Shown here in pieces: positions 51,346 through 59,987 of a DNA stretch of 64,000 nucleotides. A program made the position numbers and the translations under genes. The notes beneath the pieces were generated by a model. It saw only the letters and a list, made by a program, of their open reading frames with translations. It had not been told where the DNA came from and made no database searches. Each line of letters opens with the position of its first letter. Position 1 is the stretch's first letter. Source of the stretch: NC2004 sp050874905 (GTDB lineage Bacteria > Bacillota > Clostridia > Lachnospirales > Lachnospiraceae); contig JBNMLP010000012.1 of the NCBI GenBank assembly GCA_050874905.1, positions 28,498-92,497 on the forward strand, given 5' to 3'.

Positions 51346-54300
51346 ATGAATGAATTAGTTGTTCGTTTGGGGTTGGAGAATAGCGACAATGGCATAGGAA
51401 TAGATCAGGTGCAAAAAGCATATAAATATCCGACGGCTAAAAATCTAAAATGTGTGCCTAAAAAAGATCAAACAGAAGATTTGGTTAAGCATGTTTGCTC
51501 ACATGATGGATTAGCATTAAGATATGTTGCTAAAAAATTGGTGACAATTGATTTGTGTGAAATTGCGGTTACACAAAATGGACTTTCTTTGCAATATGTT
51601 CCACAAAATCTAAAGCCTCGAAGGTTGTGTGATATTGCGGTTTCAAACAATGGAAGGGCATTAGAATATGTTCCAGAATGGAAAGTATCTTTAGAGCTTT
51701 CGCAAAAAGCAGTGAGCTATTATTTAAATATTCCTTATCAGAGCTATTATGAAACATGGGAAGATTATCAGAAAAAATGTGAGAGACATATTGCTGATTC
51801 ACAGAAACATGGTTGTGGCTTAGGGGAATATCAAAAATATCCAATTGCGTTTGTTCCTAATGAATTTCTTACAAAGGAATTGTTGGAGAAGTGTGTGAGG
51901 TATTCTCCGTTGTCATTGAGAGATGTGCCTAGTAAAAAAAAGACTAAAGAACTTGTTAAACTAGCAGTATCTTTAAATGGACTTGCTTTAAAATATGTTC
52001 CACCAAGGTGGTACACTGAAGAAATGGTTGCCATTGCTTTAGAAAATAATTCACTGGCTATTAAATATGTACCTGCTAATTATATTACTCAAGAACTTTG
52101 TGATAGACTTTTTGATACAGATTATCGAACGTTTCCATATTTTCCAGAGAACTTTGTTACATTTGAAATGTGTCTAAAAATAATTGGACAAAAACAATTT
52201 TCTGTGATGAATTTGTCTATTGCAGAATTAATCGAATTATATGGAGAAACAGATATAGAGCTTATCACTTTTAGTGATATTCCTGAAAATATTAGAAATA
52301 ATAAAGAGTTTCTTGATCGTGTCATGAATTTGTATACATATAAGGCATTGCCTATATTAAACTGGAATCAAGAAATAACTGAATCTAGAGAGATTAGAAA
52401 GTCATCTTTATTTGAGATGCCAAGAAACAAACGTGGTGCAGAAATATTTCCGTTGACAGAAGAAGTGGTAGAATATTTAAATGCAAATGCATTATATCCA
52501 GAAGAAAAGCAAGATTCTAGTATAAGAATAAAATTTGATAGAAGTAAGCAATATATTGATAACAAAGATTCATTTGTTGTTCCAATTAAGCCTCTTGTCT
52601 CTAAAGAATTGCCGGCTGTGCCTGTAGATAGAAATATAATAGTACGCAATTTGTCTGATGATGAAAATATAAAAAATATTTATTATATATCTGATGTTCA
52701 TGTTGAATTTCAGTTATATGGTATTGCAAATCAAATTCTTAAGAAAAAGAGAGAAATTGAAGTATCTCTAGAGGTGGATTTTAATGCAATTGTAGAGAAG
52801 CTTTTAGATGAAAAAATTGATGAATTGATAGCGAATAGAAGCGGCATTCTTTTGGTTTGCGGAGATGTAGCAGATAGTACGGAGTTGTTTCATATGTTTT
52901 ATGAAAAGCTTTCTAGTAAATGGAAAGGGAGAATAATTTGTATTTTAGGGAATCATGAATTATGGGATGGGACTACACCGACCGAGTGGAATGATTCTGG
53001 TTATACTGCACGTGAAGTTGAAGAAATAATTTTAGATTATAAGGAATCACTAGATACGTGCTATAATTGTACATTGCTTGAAAATGAACTATTTATTATG
53101 TATAAAGGACAAAATGAGAGCATTATATGTGAGGAAGATATTTTAAATGCTTCATTGGAAGATTTGAGAGAGGTGCTAGAAAAAAGTAGCTTAATTATAT
53201 TAGGTGGAATTGGTTATTCTGGACTTAATGTGCGCTATAATTCTAAAGCGGGATTATATCGAAAAACAATAACAAGTTTTGCTGAAGATAAGCGAAGGTC
53301 AAAAAAATTCTTTCAAATATATGAGAAAATAAAGAAATGTGCATGTGACAAAAGAGTTATAGTTATGACACATACACCGGTGTATGATTGGTCTAATGAA
53401 CGATGTAATCCTAATTGGATATATGTTAATGGACATACCCATAGAAATACAATACAAAAAGATGAAAATGGAGCAATGATAATTTCTGATAATCAAGTTG
53501 GATATGAACCTTGCAAATGGAAGTTGAATGCATTTTCTATTGGGGCTTTGTGGTACGATCCTTTTTCATCTTACAAGGATGGTATTTATAAGATTACATC
53601 TGATGAATATGGAGAATTTTATAGAGGACGTGGTATGTATAATATAAAGTGTAAATATAGTGGCACTTTATATGCAGTAAAACGTAACAAAATGTATATG
53701 TTTTTGCTTGAATCTCCTAATAGTTTATGTTTAATGGAGGGGGGGAGAAGGAAAAAATTAGAGAAACATGATATACAATATTATTATAATAATATGCAGA
53801 AGTATGGACAGCTTGTTCTAAAAATTATAGAACCATATCGCCAAATAATGCAGCGGTTGTCCGATGAGGTGAAAAAAATAGGTGGAATAGGAACGATTCA
53901 TGGATGTATTATAGATATTACATATCTTAGTCATATATATGTAAATCCTATGGATGGAAAGATAACATGCTACTGGGCATTTGATATGTCTTCTAGAGAG
54001 GTATATGACAATATTCAATTGCTTGTAGAGCAGAGAGAATCACATCTTGTAAATCAATTTATGATAGAAATGGGAAATCATGCTTTGCCAATGATGGAGA
54101 AATATTTGACAACGGTTAATTCTTGTTCAGATATTGCAAAATTACCTTGTTGGGTTTGGGACAAAGAAATATATAAACCATCTGCAGCTTTGAGATCGCT
54201 TCAATATGTGTGGGAAGAAAATGTGATAAGGGTATGGAACGATAATGTGTTAAATTGTACAAATAATAGACTAAATCAGGGTAATATCCTTCCTCCCTCC

Positions 54301-54351
54301 TCTGTTCCCAGCGATTCACGGTTCATGGAATCCAAGGAGGAGTATTTGTGA
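51346..54351 (+). CDS. Repeat-domain metallophosphoesterase of unknown role
   Basis: 1001 residues from ATG 51346, which is correctly spaced from GAGGGG at 51333-51338; the ATG at 51340 is too close. The gene is clearly AT-richer than core genes. The N-terminal ~330 residues hold degenerate ~23-residue repeats around ALRYV/SLQYVP/ALKYVP (GLALKYVP near the middle) and TxELC. The central calcineurin-like phosphoesterase has IYYISDVHVEF, LVCGDVADS, ILGNHELWDG, VIVMTHTPVYDW and YVNGHTHRN, a complete metal-ligand set. A C-terminal domain carries IGTIHGCIIDITYLSHIYVNP. No signal peptide. Last ~15 codons lie inside a palindromic repeat element. Looks horizontally acquired; may be a defence or regulatory nuclease/phosphatase, unproven. 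Confidence 0.7.
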   Translation: MNELVVRLGLENSDNGIGIDQVQKAYKYPTAKNLKCVPKKDQTEDLVKHVCSHDGLALRYVAKKLVTIDLCEIAVTQNGLSLQYVPQNLKPRRLCDIAVSNNGRALEYVPEWKVSLELSQKAVSYYLNIPYQSYYETWEDYQKKCERHIADSQKHGCGLGEYQKYPIAFVPNEFLTKELLEKCVRYSPLSLRDVPSKKKTKELVKLAVSLNGLALKYVPPRWYTEEMVAIALENNSLAIKYVPANYITQELCDRLFDTDYRTFPYFPENFVTFEMCLKIIGQKQFSVMNLSIAELIELYGETDIELITFSDIPENIRNNKEFLDRVMNLYTYKALPILNWNQEITESREIRKSSLFEMPRNKRGAEIFPLTEEVVEYLNANALYPEEKQDSSIRIKFDRSKQYIDNKDSFVVPIKPLVSKELPAVPVDRNIIVRNLSDDENIKNIYYISDVHVEFQLYGIANQILKKKREIEVSLEVDFNAIVEKLLDEKIDELIANRSGILLVCGDVADSTELFHMFYEKLSSKWKGRIICILGNHELWDGTTPTEWNDSGYTAREVEEIILDYKESLDTCYNCTLLENELFIMYKGQNESIICEEDILNASLEDLREVLEKSSLIILGGIGYSGLNVRYNSKAGLYRKTITSFAEDKRRSKKFFQIYEKIKKCACDKRVIVMTHTPVYDWSNERCNPNWIYVNGHTHRNTIQKDENGAMIISDNQVGYEPCKWKLNAFSIGALWYDPFSSYKDGIYKITSDEYGEFYRGRGMYNIKCKYSGTLYAVKRNKMYMFLLESPNSLCLMEGGRRKKLEKHDIQYYYNNMQKYGQLVLKIIEPYRQIMQRLSDEVKKIGGIGTIHGCIIDITYLSHIYVNPMDGKITCYWAFDMSSREVYDNIQLLVEQRESHLVNQFMIEMGNHALPMMEKYLTTVNSCSDIAKLPCWVWDKEIYKPSAALRSLQYVWEENVIRVWNDNVLNCTNNRLNQGNILPPSSVPSDSRFMESKEEYL

Positions 54352-54428
54352 CCGCCGGTGCACAGCACCGCAGCGCGTCACAACGAAGCGCAAGCGTCTC
54401 CGGATTGGAACCATGAACCGTGAATCGC
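54311..54428 (+). repeat. Structured palindromic element, copy B
   Basis: Outer arms GCGATTCACGGTTCATGG (54311-54328) and CCATGAACCGTGAATCGC (54411-54428) are perfectly complementary over 18 bases. Nested stems are TTGTGAC (54346-54352)/GTCACAA (54377-54383) and CGGTGC (54356-54361)/GCACCG (54365-54370). GAAGCGCAAGCGT follows, as in copy A. The left arm encodes the C-terminus of the phosphoesterase protein. No T-tract. Confidence 0.8.
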
Positions 54429-54469
54429 GTCACTAGAAAAGCATAAAGCATAAAGCAGGGGAATCCCCG

Positions 54470-54498
54470 TTGCCAAACCCCGTAAAAAGATGTATACT
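54470..54498 (+). promoter_or_regulatory. Promoter of metG
   Basis: TTGCCA (54470-54475), 17-base spacer, TATACT (54493-54498) with TG directly upstream. No T-box leader is visible in the ~55 bases before metG. Confidence 0.65.
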
Positions 54499-54558
54499 AA
54501 AATTTACTTGAATACGGCATATATTTCATTCGTATATGACCATAAAGGAGGAAGAGAA

Positions 54559-56505
54559 ATGAGTAAAAAACCATTCTACATGACAACCGCCATTGCGTAT
54601 GCATCCGGCAAACCACACATCGGAAACACCTATGAGATCGTCTTAGCAGACAGTATTGCCCGCTTCAAAAGACAGCAGGGCTATGATGTGTTTTTCCAGA
54701 CCGGAACCGATGAGCACGGTCAGAAAGTGGAACTGAAAGCAGAAGAAAAAGGCGTCACACCAAAAGAATTTGTAGATGACGTGGCAGGACAGATCAAGAG
54801 CATCTGGGATCTGATGAATACCTCATACGATAAATTCATCCGTACCACAGACAGCTATCACGAAAAACAGGTACAGAAAATTTTCAAAAAGTTATATGAG
54901 CAGGGGGATATTTATAAAGGGGAGTACGAAGGCATGTACTGTACTCCATGTGAATCATTCTTCACCGAGTCACAGTTGGTAGACGGCAAATGCCCGGACT
55001 GCGGAAGAGAAGTAAAACCGGCCAAAGAGGAGGCATACTTCTTAAAGCTTTCCAACTACACCCAGCGTCTGATCGACCATATTAACAGCCATCCGGAATT
55101 TATCCAGCCGGAATCCCGCAAGAATGAGATGATGAATAACTTCCTCCTTCCGGGACTGCAGGATCTTTGTGTATCCCGTACTTCATTCAAATGGGGTATT
55201 CCGGTAGACTTTGATGATAAGCACGTCGTATACGTCTGGTTAGATGCGCTCACCAACTATATCACCGGAATCGGATATGATCTGGACGGAAACAGCGATC
55301 CGAAATTTGATAAATTCTGGCCGGCAGACCTTCATCTGATCGGAAAGGACATCTTACGATTCCATACCATTTACTGGCCGATCATGCTGATGGCATTGGG
55401 ACTTCCGCTTCCAAAGCAGGTATTTGGTCATCCATGGCTGCTGCAGGGAGACGGTAAGATGAGCAAATCCAAAGGAAATGTACTCTACGCCGATGAACTG
55501 GTGGAAACCTTTGGCGTGGATGCCGTTCGTTACTTTGTATTACATGAGATGCCATTTGAAAATGATGGTGTGATCAGTTGGGAGCTCATCATTGAGCGTG
55601 TCAACTCCGATCTTGCCAACACTTTGGGAAATCTGGTCAACCGTACCATTTCCATGTCCAACAAATATTTTGGCGGTGTGGTAACCAATAAAAACGTGAC
55701 CGATACCATGGATGAAGACCTGAAAAAAGTCGCGACCGAATGTGTCGGTAAAGTCATCAAGAAAATGGATAAGCTTCGTGTGGCAGATGCGATCACCGAG
55801 ATCTTCACACTGTTCAAACGCTGCAACAAATATATTGACGAAACAGCACCATGGGTACTGGCAAAGGACGATGCCAACAGCGATCGTTTAAATACCGTGC
55901 TTTATAATCTCTGCGAATGTATCAGCATTGGAGCAACACTGTTGCAGCCATTTATGCCGGAGACTTCCGAGAAGATCTTAAAGCAGCTTAATACGGAAGC
56001 GCGTAAATTCTACGATTTAGAGCGTTATGGCATTTACCCATCCGGCAATAAAGTCGTAGAAAAACCAGAGATCTTATTTGCCCGTCTGGATGCAGAAAAG
56101 GTAATGGAAGAAGTCAATGCGCGTGCGGAGGCAGCCAAGAAAGAGGCAATGGGACCTGTGATCGACTTAGAGCCAAAAGAGGAGATTACGTTTGATGAAT
56201 TTGGAAAAATGCAGTTCCAGGTAGGACATATCATTTCCTGCGAGGAAGTCAAGAACTCCAAGAAACTGCTCTGCTCACAGGTACAGGTTGGTTCTGAAGT
56301 GAAGCAGATCGTATCCGGCATCAAAGCCCACTATTCTGCAGAAGAAATGGTAGGAAAAGATGTCATGGTTTTAGTTAACTTAAAGCCGGCGAAATTGGCA
56401 GGTGTATTATCCGAAGGAATGTTACTCTGTGCAGAAAATGACAAGGGTGAATTATCCTTGATGGTACCGGAAAAGAAGATGATTCCGGGAGCAGAGATCT
56501 GCTAA
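54559..56505 (+). CDS. metG: Methionyl-tRNA synthetase
   Basis: 648 residues from ATG 54559 (AAAGGAGG upstream; the open frame starts earlier without a site). A class I synthetase: ASGKPHIGNTYE (HIGH), TGTDEHGQK, a zinc knuckle with CTPCESFF and CPDCGREV, and KMSKSKGN (KMSKS). The C-terminal ~110 residues from ITFDEFGKMQFQVGHI form the OB-fold tRNA-binding domain of dimeric MetRS. It is an isolated gene just after a palindromic element. Confidence 0.97.
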   Translation: MSKKPFYMTTAIAYASGKPHIGNTYEIVLADSIARFKRQQGYDVFFQTGTDEHGQKVELKAEEKGVTPKEFVDDVAGQIKSIWDLMNTSYDKFIRTTDSYHEKQVQKIFKKLYEQGDIYKGEYEGMYCTPCESFFTESQLVDGKCPDCGREVKPAKEEAYFLKLSNYTQRLIDHINSHPEFIQPESRKNEMMNNFLLPGLQDLCVSRTSFKWGIPVDFDDKHVVYVWLDALTNYITGIGYDLDGNSDPKFDKFWPADLHLIGKDILRFHTIYWPIMLMALGLPLPKQVFGHPWLLQGDGKMSKSKGNVLYADELVETFGVDAVRYFVLHEMPFENDGVISWELIIERVNSDLANTLGNLVNRTISMSNKYFGGVVTNKNVTDTMDEDLKKVATECVGKVIKKMDKLRVADAITEIFTLFKRCNKYIDETAPWVLAKDDANSDRLNTVLYNLCECISIGATLLQPFMPETSEKILKQLNTEARKFYDLERYGIYPSGNKVVEKPEILFARLDAEKVMEEVNARAEAAKKEAMGPVIDLEPKEEITFDEFGKMQFQVGHIISCEEVKNSKKLLCSQVQVGSEVKQIVSGIKAHYSAEEMVGKDVMVLVNLKPAKLAGVLSEGMLLCAENDKGELSLMVPEKKMIPGAEIC

Positions 56506-56550
56506 GAGGTGCGCACTGTAAAAGCAGGCACGTTATAGAAAGAAAAAACA

Positions 56551-56580
56551 AGAGGGGGATTAGTGATCTAATCCTCCTCT
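56551..56580 (-). terminator. Terminator of the 89-residue minus-strand gene
   Basis: AGAGG.GGATTAG (56551-56563) pairs with CTAATCC.CCTCT (56568-56580). On the minus strand it is followed by TTGTTTTTTCTTTC. The hairpin overlaps the last codons of the gene. Confidence 0.65.
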
Positions 56581-56837
56581 ATTACTTGCATTTCCAAAAA
56601 ATCAAATGGGATTTCTTCAATGAAGCTGACCTGATAAAAACGAACCTTATCGTGCAGGATAAATTCCTTTTTATTCTGATCCAGCCAGATCGGCTTGCCA
56701 AGATCAAATGTATTACAGATTTCCTCCAGACAGTAATATACTTTTCTTGTCCGGTTTAACGAGCTGTCATCACATTCGATCACCACATCGTCAAGCATGT
56801 GATTTTCCTTCCATATTTTTCCCCAGATACGAAACAT
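56568..56837 (-). CDS. Small conserved-looking hypothetical protein
   Basis: 89 residues, preceded on its own strand by AGGAGG and an ATG seven bases on. The sequence (KVYYCLEEICNTFDLGKPIWLDQNK in part; LHDKVRFYQVSFIEEIPFDFLEM) looks like a compact alpha/beta single domain. No family recognised. It is transcribed alone between metG and the PTS gene and has an extended -10 TGG-TATACT at 56882-56874. Its stop lies in a terminator hairpin. Confidence 0.7.
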   Translation of the reverse strand: MFRIWGKIWKENHMLDDVVIECDDSSLNRTRKVYYCLEEICNTFDLGKPIWLDQNKKEFILHDKVRFYQVSFIEEIPFDFLEMQVIEED

Positions 56838-56910
56838 GTAAGCCTCCTAATAAAAATAATGTAATATGGAAATAGTATACCATAACCCACCGAAAATCGA
56901 CCATCACTAA

Positions 56911-56939
56911 TTGCGGCTTTTTTGCAAATATGGTAGGAT
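56911..56939 (+). promoter_or_regulatory. Candidate promoter of the PTS IIC gene
   Basis: TTGCGG (56911-56916), 17-base spacer, TAGGAT (56934-56939) with TGG upstream. Confidence 0.45.
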
Positions 56940-56986
56940 AAGGAAAGAAAAAATCGAGGAAAGCCCTGTTTTCAAAAGGAGATACC

Positions 56987-58054
56987 ATGAAAAAGTTAAA
57001 ATATTATTTAAATGATATATTTGTAGAGGGAATGACGGGTATGGCATATGGCTTGTTTGCGACATTGATCGTAGGAACGATCCTTGCGCAGATCGGCACA
57101 GCCATTGGTGGTACGGTTGGTACTTATGTGAATCTTGCAGCGACCGCAGCCAAGATATTGACCGGAGCCGGAATCGGAGTCGGTATGGCATACCGTTTTA
57201 AAGAGCCGGTTTTAACAACAGTTTCTGCCGGTATTTGTGGTCTGACGGGAGCGTATGCCAGCCAGATGATCGCAGGCACCTTTCTGGTCGATGGGGTAGT
57301 TCACATTTCCGGGCCGGGAGAGCCGCTCGGTGCATTTTTGGCTTCCTATGTGGGGATCAAATGTGCAAGACTGGTGGCAGGAAAAACAAAGCTTGACATT
57401 CTCGTGACGCCGTTTATGACGATCGTGCCGGGGGCGGCAGTCGGATTTTTGGCGGGGCCGCCGATCTCTGCTTTTATGAACATGCTGGGCAGTCTGATCG
57501 TATGGGGAACCGAGCGGCAGCCGCTGTTAATGGGAATCGCGGTATCCGTGCTGATGGGAATGATCCTGACGCTTCCGATCAGTTCGGCGGCACTCGGTGT
57601 GATTTTAAATCTGTCCGGAATTGCGGCTGGGGCGGCAACGGTAGGCTGCTGCTGCAACATGGTCGGTTTTGCGGTAGCAAGCTTTCGGGAAAATGGCTGG
57701 GGCGGTCTGTTTGCACAGGGTATTGGAACCTCCATGCTTCAGGTGCCGAACATTATGAAAAAACCGGTGATCTGGCTGCCGGCGATTTTCTCCAGTGCGA
57801 TCTTAGGGCCTGTCTCGACCATGGTGCTCGGCATGACCAGCAATGCGACTGGTTCCGGTATGGGATCTGCAGGACTGGTGGGACAGATCATGACCTATCA
57901 GACAATGGTTGGCGAAGGCTTTCACGGGGTAATGGTGTTGATCGAGATCGTGGTGATGCACTTTGTAGCACCGGCACTTCTTTCTTTCCTGATCTCAGAG
58001 TTTATGCGCAAACGCAAATGGATCAAGGAAGGCGACATGAAACTGGAAATTTAA
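56987..58054 (+). CDS. PfoR-type PTS IIC membrane protein (orphan)
   Basis: A 355-residue integral membrane protein with about ten hydrophobic segments of high Gly content. It matches the PfoR/PTS_EIIC_2 type: GMAYGLFATLIVGTILAQIG, VPGAAVGFLAGPPISAFMN, and SNATGSGMGSAGLVGQ near the C-terminus. Such proteins occur without IIA or IIB partners, as here, and their substrates are uncertain. It carries no phosphorylation domain. Start is supported by AAAAGGAG. The coiled-coil gene starts 19 bp later. Confidence 0.82.
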   Translation: MKKLKYYLNDIFVEGMTGMAYGLFATLIVGTILAQIGTAIGGTVGTYVNLAATAAKILTGAGIGVGMAYRFKEPVLTTVSAGICGLTGAYASQMIAGTFLVDGVVHISGPGEPLGAFLASYVGIKCARLVAGKTKLDILVTPFMTIVPGAAVGFLAGPPISAFMNMLGSLIVWGTERQPLLMGIAVSVLMGMILTLPISSAALGVILNLSGIAAGAATVGCCCNMVGFAVASFRENGWGGLFAQGIGTSMLQVPNIMKKPVIWLPAIFSSAILGPVSTMVLGMTSNATGSGMGSAGLVGQIMTYQTMVGEGFHGVMVLIEIVVMHFVAPALLSFLISEFMRKRKWIKEGDMKLEI

Positions 58055-58073
58055 AGACAAAGGGTGTGAGTTC

Positions 58074-59207
58074 ATGGCAGAAAATGCATTTGATAAAGGA
58101 ATTGATTACTTAAGAGAAGCACTGCAAAAGGTGCAGGAAGTGGATGCGAAAAAGGCGGCACTGGCTTCTGCCAGGCAGGAGTCCAAACGCTTGAAAAAGC
58201 AGATCGCACAGCTTTCCAAAGAGAAAAATGAGGAAACGACAACGGCGATCAAAAAGCGGAAAGCCGAGATCCATGCCGCATATGACAAGGAATTGGACGT
58301 GATCTGCGGCAAAGTGAAAAAAACAGATGCCAGCCGCTCAAAGCACAAAGAGCGGCAGCAGGATGAACGTTATGATGTAGAAACCGTCGATTTCAGAAAA
58401 GAGATCGAAGTATGTGAGATGGAGATCAAAAACATTTTAAAACAGAATCACATTATGCGCTTTTGCCGCCGGGATCTGTTTTACAGCTTGTTTTTGCCGC
58501 GTGGGGCAAAGGATATTCTGATCCTGTTTCTTACGGCGGCACTCTGCCTGTTTGTGCTCCCGTTTGCGGGCTGCCTTCTGGCAAAGTACGTGCTGCTCAA
58601 AAATGTAGCCTCACTCACTGTCTACTATGTGCTGATCTTTGTCTGTTTTGTGAGTCTTTCCTTTATTGTCTATCTATTGATCGTCAACCGGACAAAGGTG
58701 CGTTATCCGGCACAGTTAAAGGAATGTCGCAACCAGAAAATGAAGATCCGTGCGATCAAAAAACAAATGCGTGCCGTGCGCAATAAGATAGAAAAAGATA
58801 AAGACGAAAGTGGCTACGATCTGGCCTCGTTTGATGACCAGCTTGCCGCATACCAGCAGGAGATGGATGAGATCGGTACACAGCGGAAACAGGCACTGTT
58901 GCAGTTTGAGGAAGAAAAACGTGCGGTGGTAGAGGCAGAGATCGCCGGACCTTATGAGGAAAAGATCCACACCTGCGAGGAGCAGTTAAAGAAAGCAGAA
59001 GACCTGATCGATCAGGAAACCAGCGCACTTGCTGCTCTGCGTCTTGCCATTACCAATGAATACGAGGCATATCTGGGAAAAGAATTTGTCAACGAAGAGC
59101 GGTTAGAAATTCTGATTTCCATTATGGAGGAGGGCGCCGCTACGATCGGAGATGCGATTCAGGTATACAATGGCAAAATGGAGATAGAGCCGCCGGAGCG
59201 AAGCTAG
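58074..59207 (+). CDS. Coiled-coil protein with two central membrane segments
   Basis: 377 residues. Residues ~1-130 and ~225-320 are strongly charged heptad-like coils, separated by two membrane helices (about 147-172 and 180-205). Topology would place both coils on the same side, probably the cytoplasm. No family motif is recognised. The ribosome site is weak and it may be coupled to the PTS gene. Its last 105 bases overlap the opposing yyaC reading frame. Confidence 0.65.
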   Translation: MAENAFDKGIDYLREALQKVQEVDAKKAALASARQESKRLKKQIAQLSKEKNEETTTAIKKRKAEIHAAYDKELDVICGKVKKTDASRSKHKERQQDERYDVETVDFRKEIEVCEMEIKNILKQNHIMRFCRRDLFYSLFLPRGAKDILILFLTAALCLFVLPFAGCLLAKYVLLKNVASLTVYYVLIFVCFVSLSFIVYLLIVNRTKVRYPAQLKECRNQKMKIRAIKKQMRAVRNKIEKDKDESGYDLASFDDQLAAYQQEMDEIGTQRKQALLQFEEEKRAVVEAEIAGPYEEKIHTCEEQLKKAEDLIDQETSALAALRLAITNEYEAYLGKEFVNEERLEILISIMEEGAATIGDAIQVYNGKMEIEPPERS

Positions 59208-59792
59208 AATGCCTTCACTGATGAATTCCGACAGTTCGACCAGCTCCGTCAGCCGGGCATTTTTTAAAGATAATTGACATTTACGGGTGCTGCCTAAGGA
59301 CTCGCCAATGATCCCTGTAATGGAGATTTGGCCGACCTTAGGCAGTTTTTTATGCACGCCCTCTCCCGGAGCAAGCGGCGTGTTTGAAAGAGTGACAAGT
59401 CCGATGTGTCCGGGGTAGCCAAGAGCAGCATCGATCACCAATGTTAGACAATCATCAAATGAAAATCCCTGTTCTTTTGATACACGGCGAAGATGATGCA
59501 GCGTATCGTTTAAGTTGAGCGCGTGTACGGGCTCTTTTAAAGTGCCGATCACCGTGATTTCTGGCAGATGAAGCATCCGGAACTTTTCATTTAACGAAGC
59601 GAGCTCCTTTTCAATGGTATGTCCGACAAAGGGACCTAAGCTGTCTCCGGTTACTTTATCTGTTCCGATACAAAGAATGTAGATCGGAGTCTGCGATACC
59701 GCATTTTTTTGTAATAGATGAAACAGCGCATTGATAAAACGTTTTTTATCGTCTGTTCTTTCGCATTTATAATAACGTGTCTGTTCCTGCAT
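59103..59792 (-). CDS. yyaC: YyaC-family sporulation protein (Gpr/HybD-like fold)
   Basis: 229 residues from ATG 59792 (AAAGGCGG upstream); an ATG at 59834 is an alternative. The metal-site region CIGTDKVTGDSLGPFVG, followed by VIGTLKEPVHALNLN, DAALGYPGHIGLVTL and GITGIIGESLG, matches the DUF1256/YyaC family related to germination protease and hydrogenase maturation proteases. Bacillus YyaC is a sporulation-linked protein of uncertain substrate. The last ~34 residues are encoded antisense to the neighbouring gene and look like a run-on extension. Confidence 0.82.
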   Translation of the reverse strand: MQEQTRYYKCERTDDKKRFINALFHLLQKNAVSQTPIYILCIGTDKVTGDSLGPFVGHTIEKELASLNEKFRMLHLPEITVIGTLKEPVHALNLNDTLHHLRRVSKEQGFSFDDCLTLVIDAALGYPGHIGLVTLSNTPLAPGEGVHKKLPKVGQISITGIIGESLGSTRKCQLSLKNARLTELVELSEFISEGILASLRRLYLHFAIVYLNRISDRSGALLHNGNQNF

Positions 59793-59987
59793 GGGTGTTC
59801 CGCCTTTCTTGTCTTTCCCCAATAGCGTTTCCATAAAAGCATCAGACTATGCCGGACATGTTCGTATTTTTTTGTCACAGCAGGGAAAAACTTGCGTAAG
59901 AAAGGTGGTTCTGCTCCAACCCTTCGTCAAAATGCGCCACGCTTTTGGTGGTATGGTTAGAAAAAGACAAGCAGGTGGAGGTAACAT

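Noticed and set aside
44552..54428. Prophage or integrative element
   Set aside because: No integrase, transposase, capsid, terminase or conjugation gene is visible; only AT-rich gene islands and repeats.
54352..54558. T-box leader for metG
   Set aside because: No T-box sequence (TGGNACCGCG-like) or specifier stem is present; the promoter lies only about 60 bases before the start.
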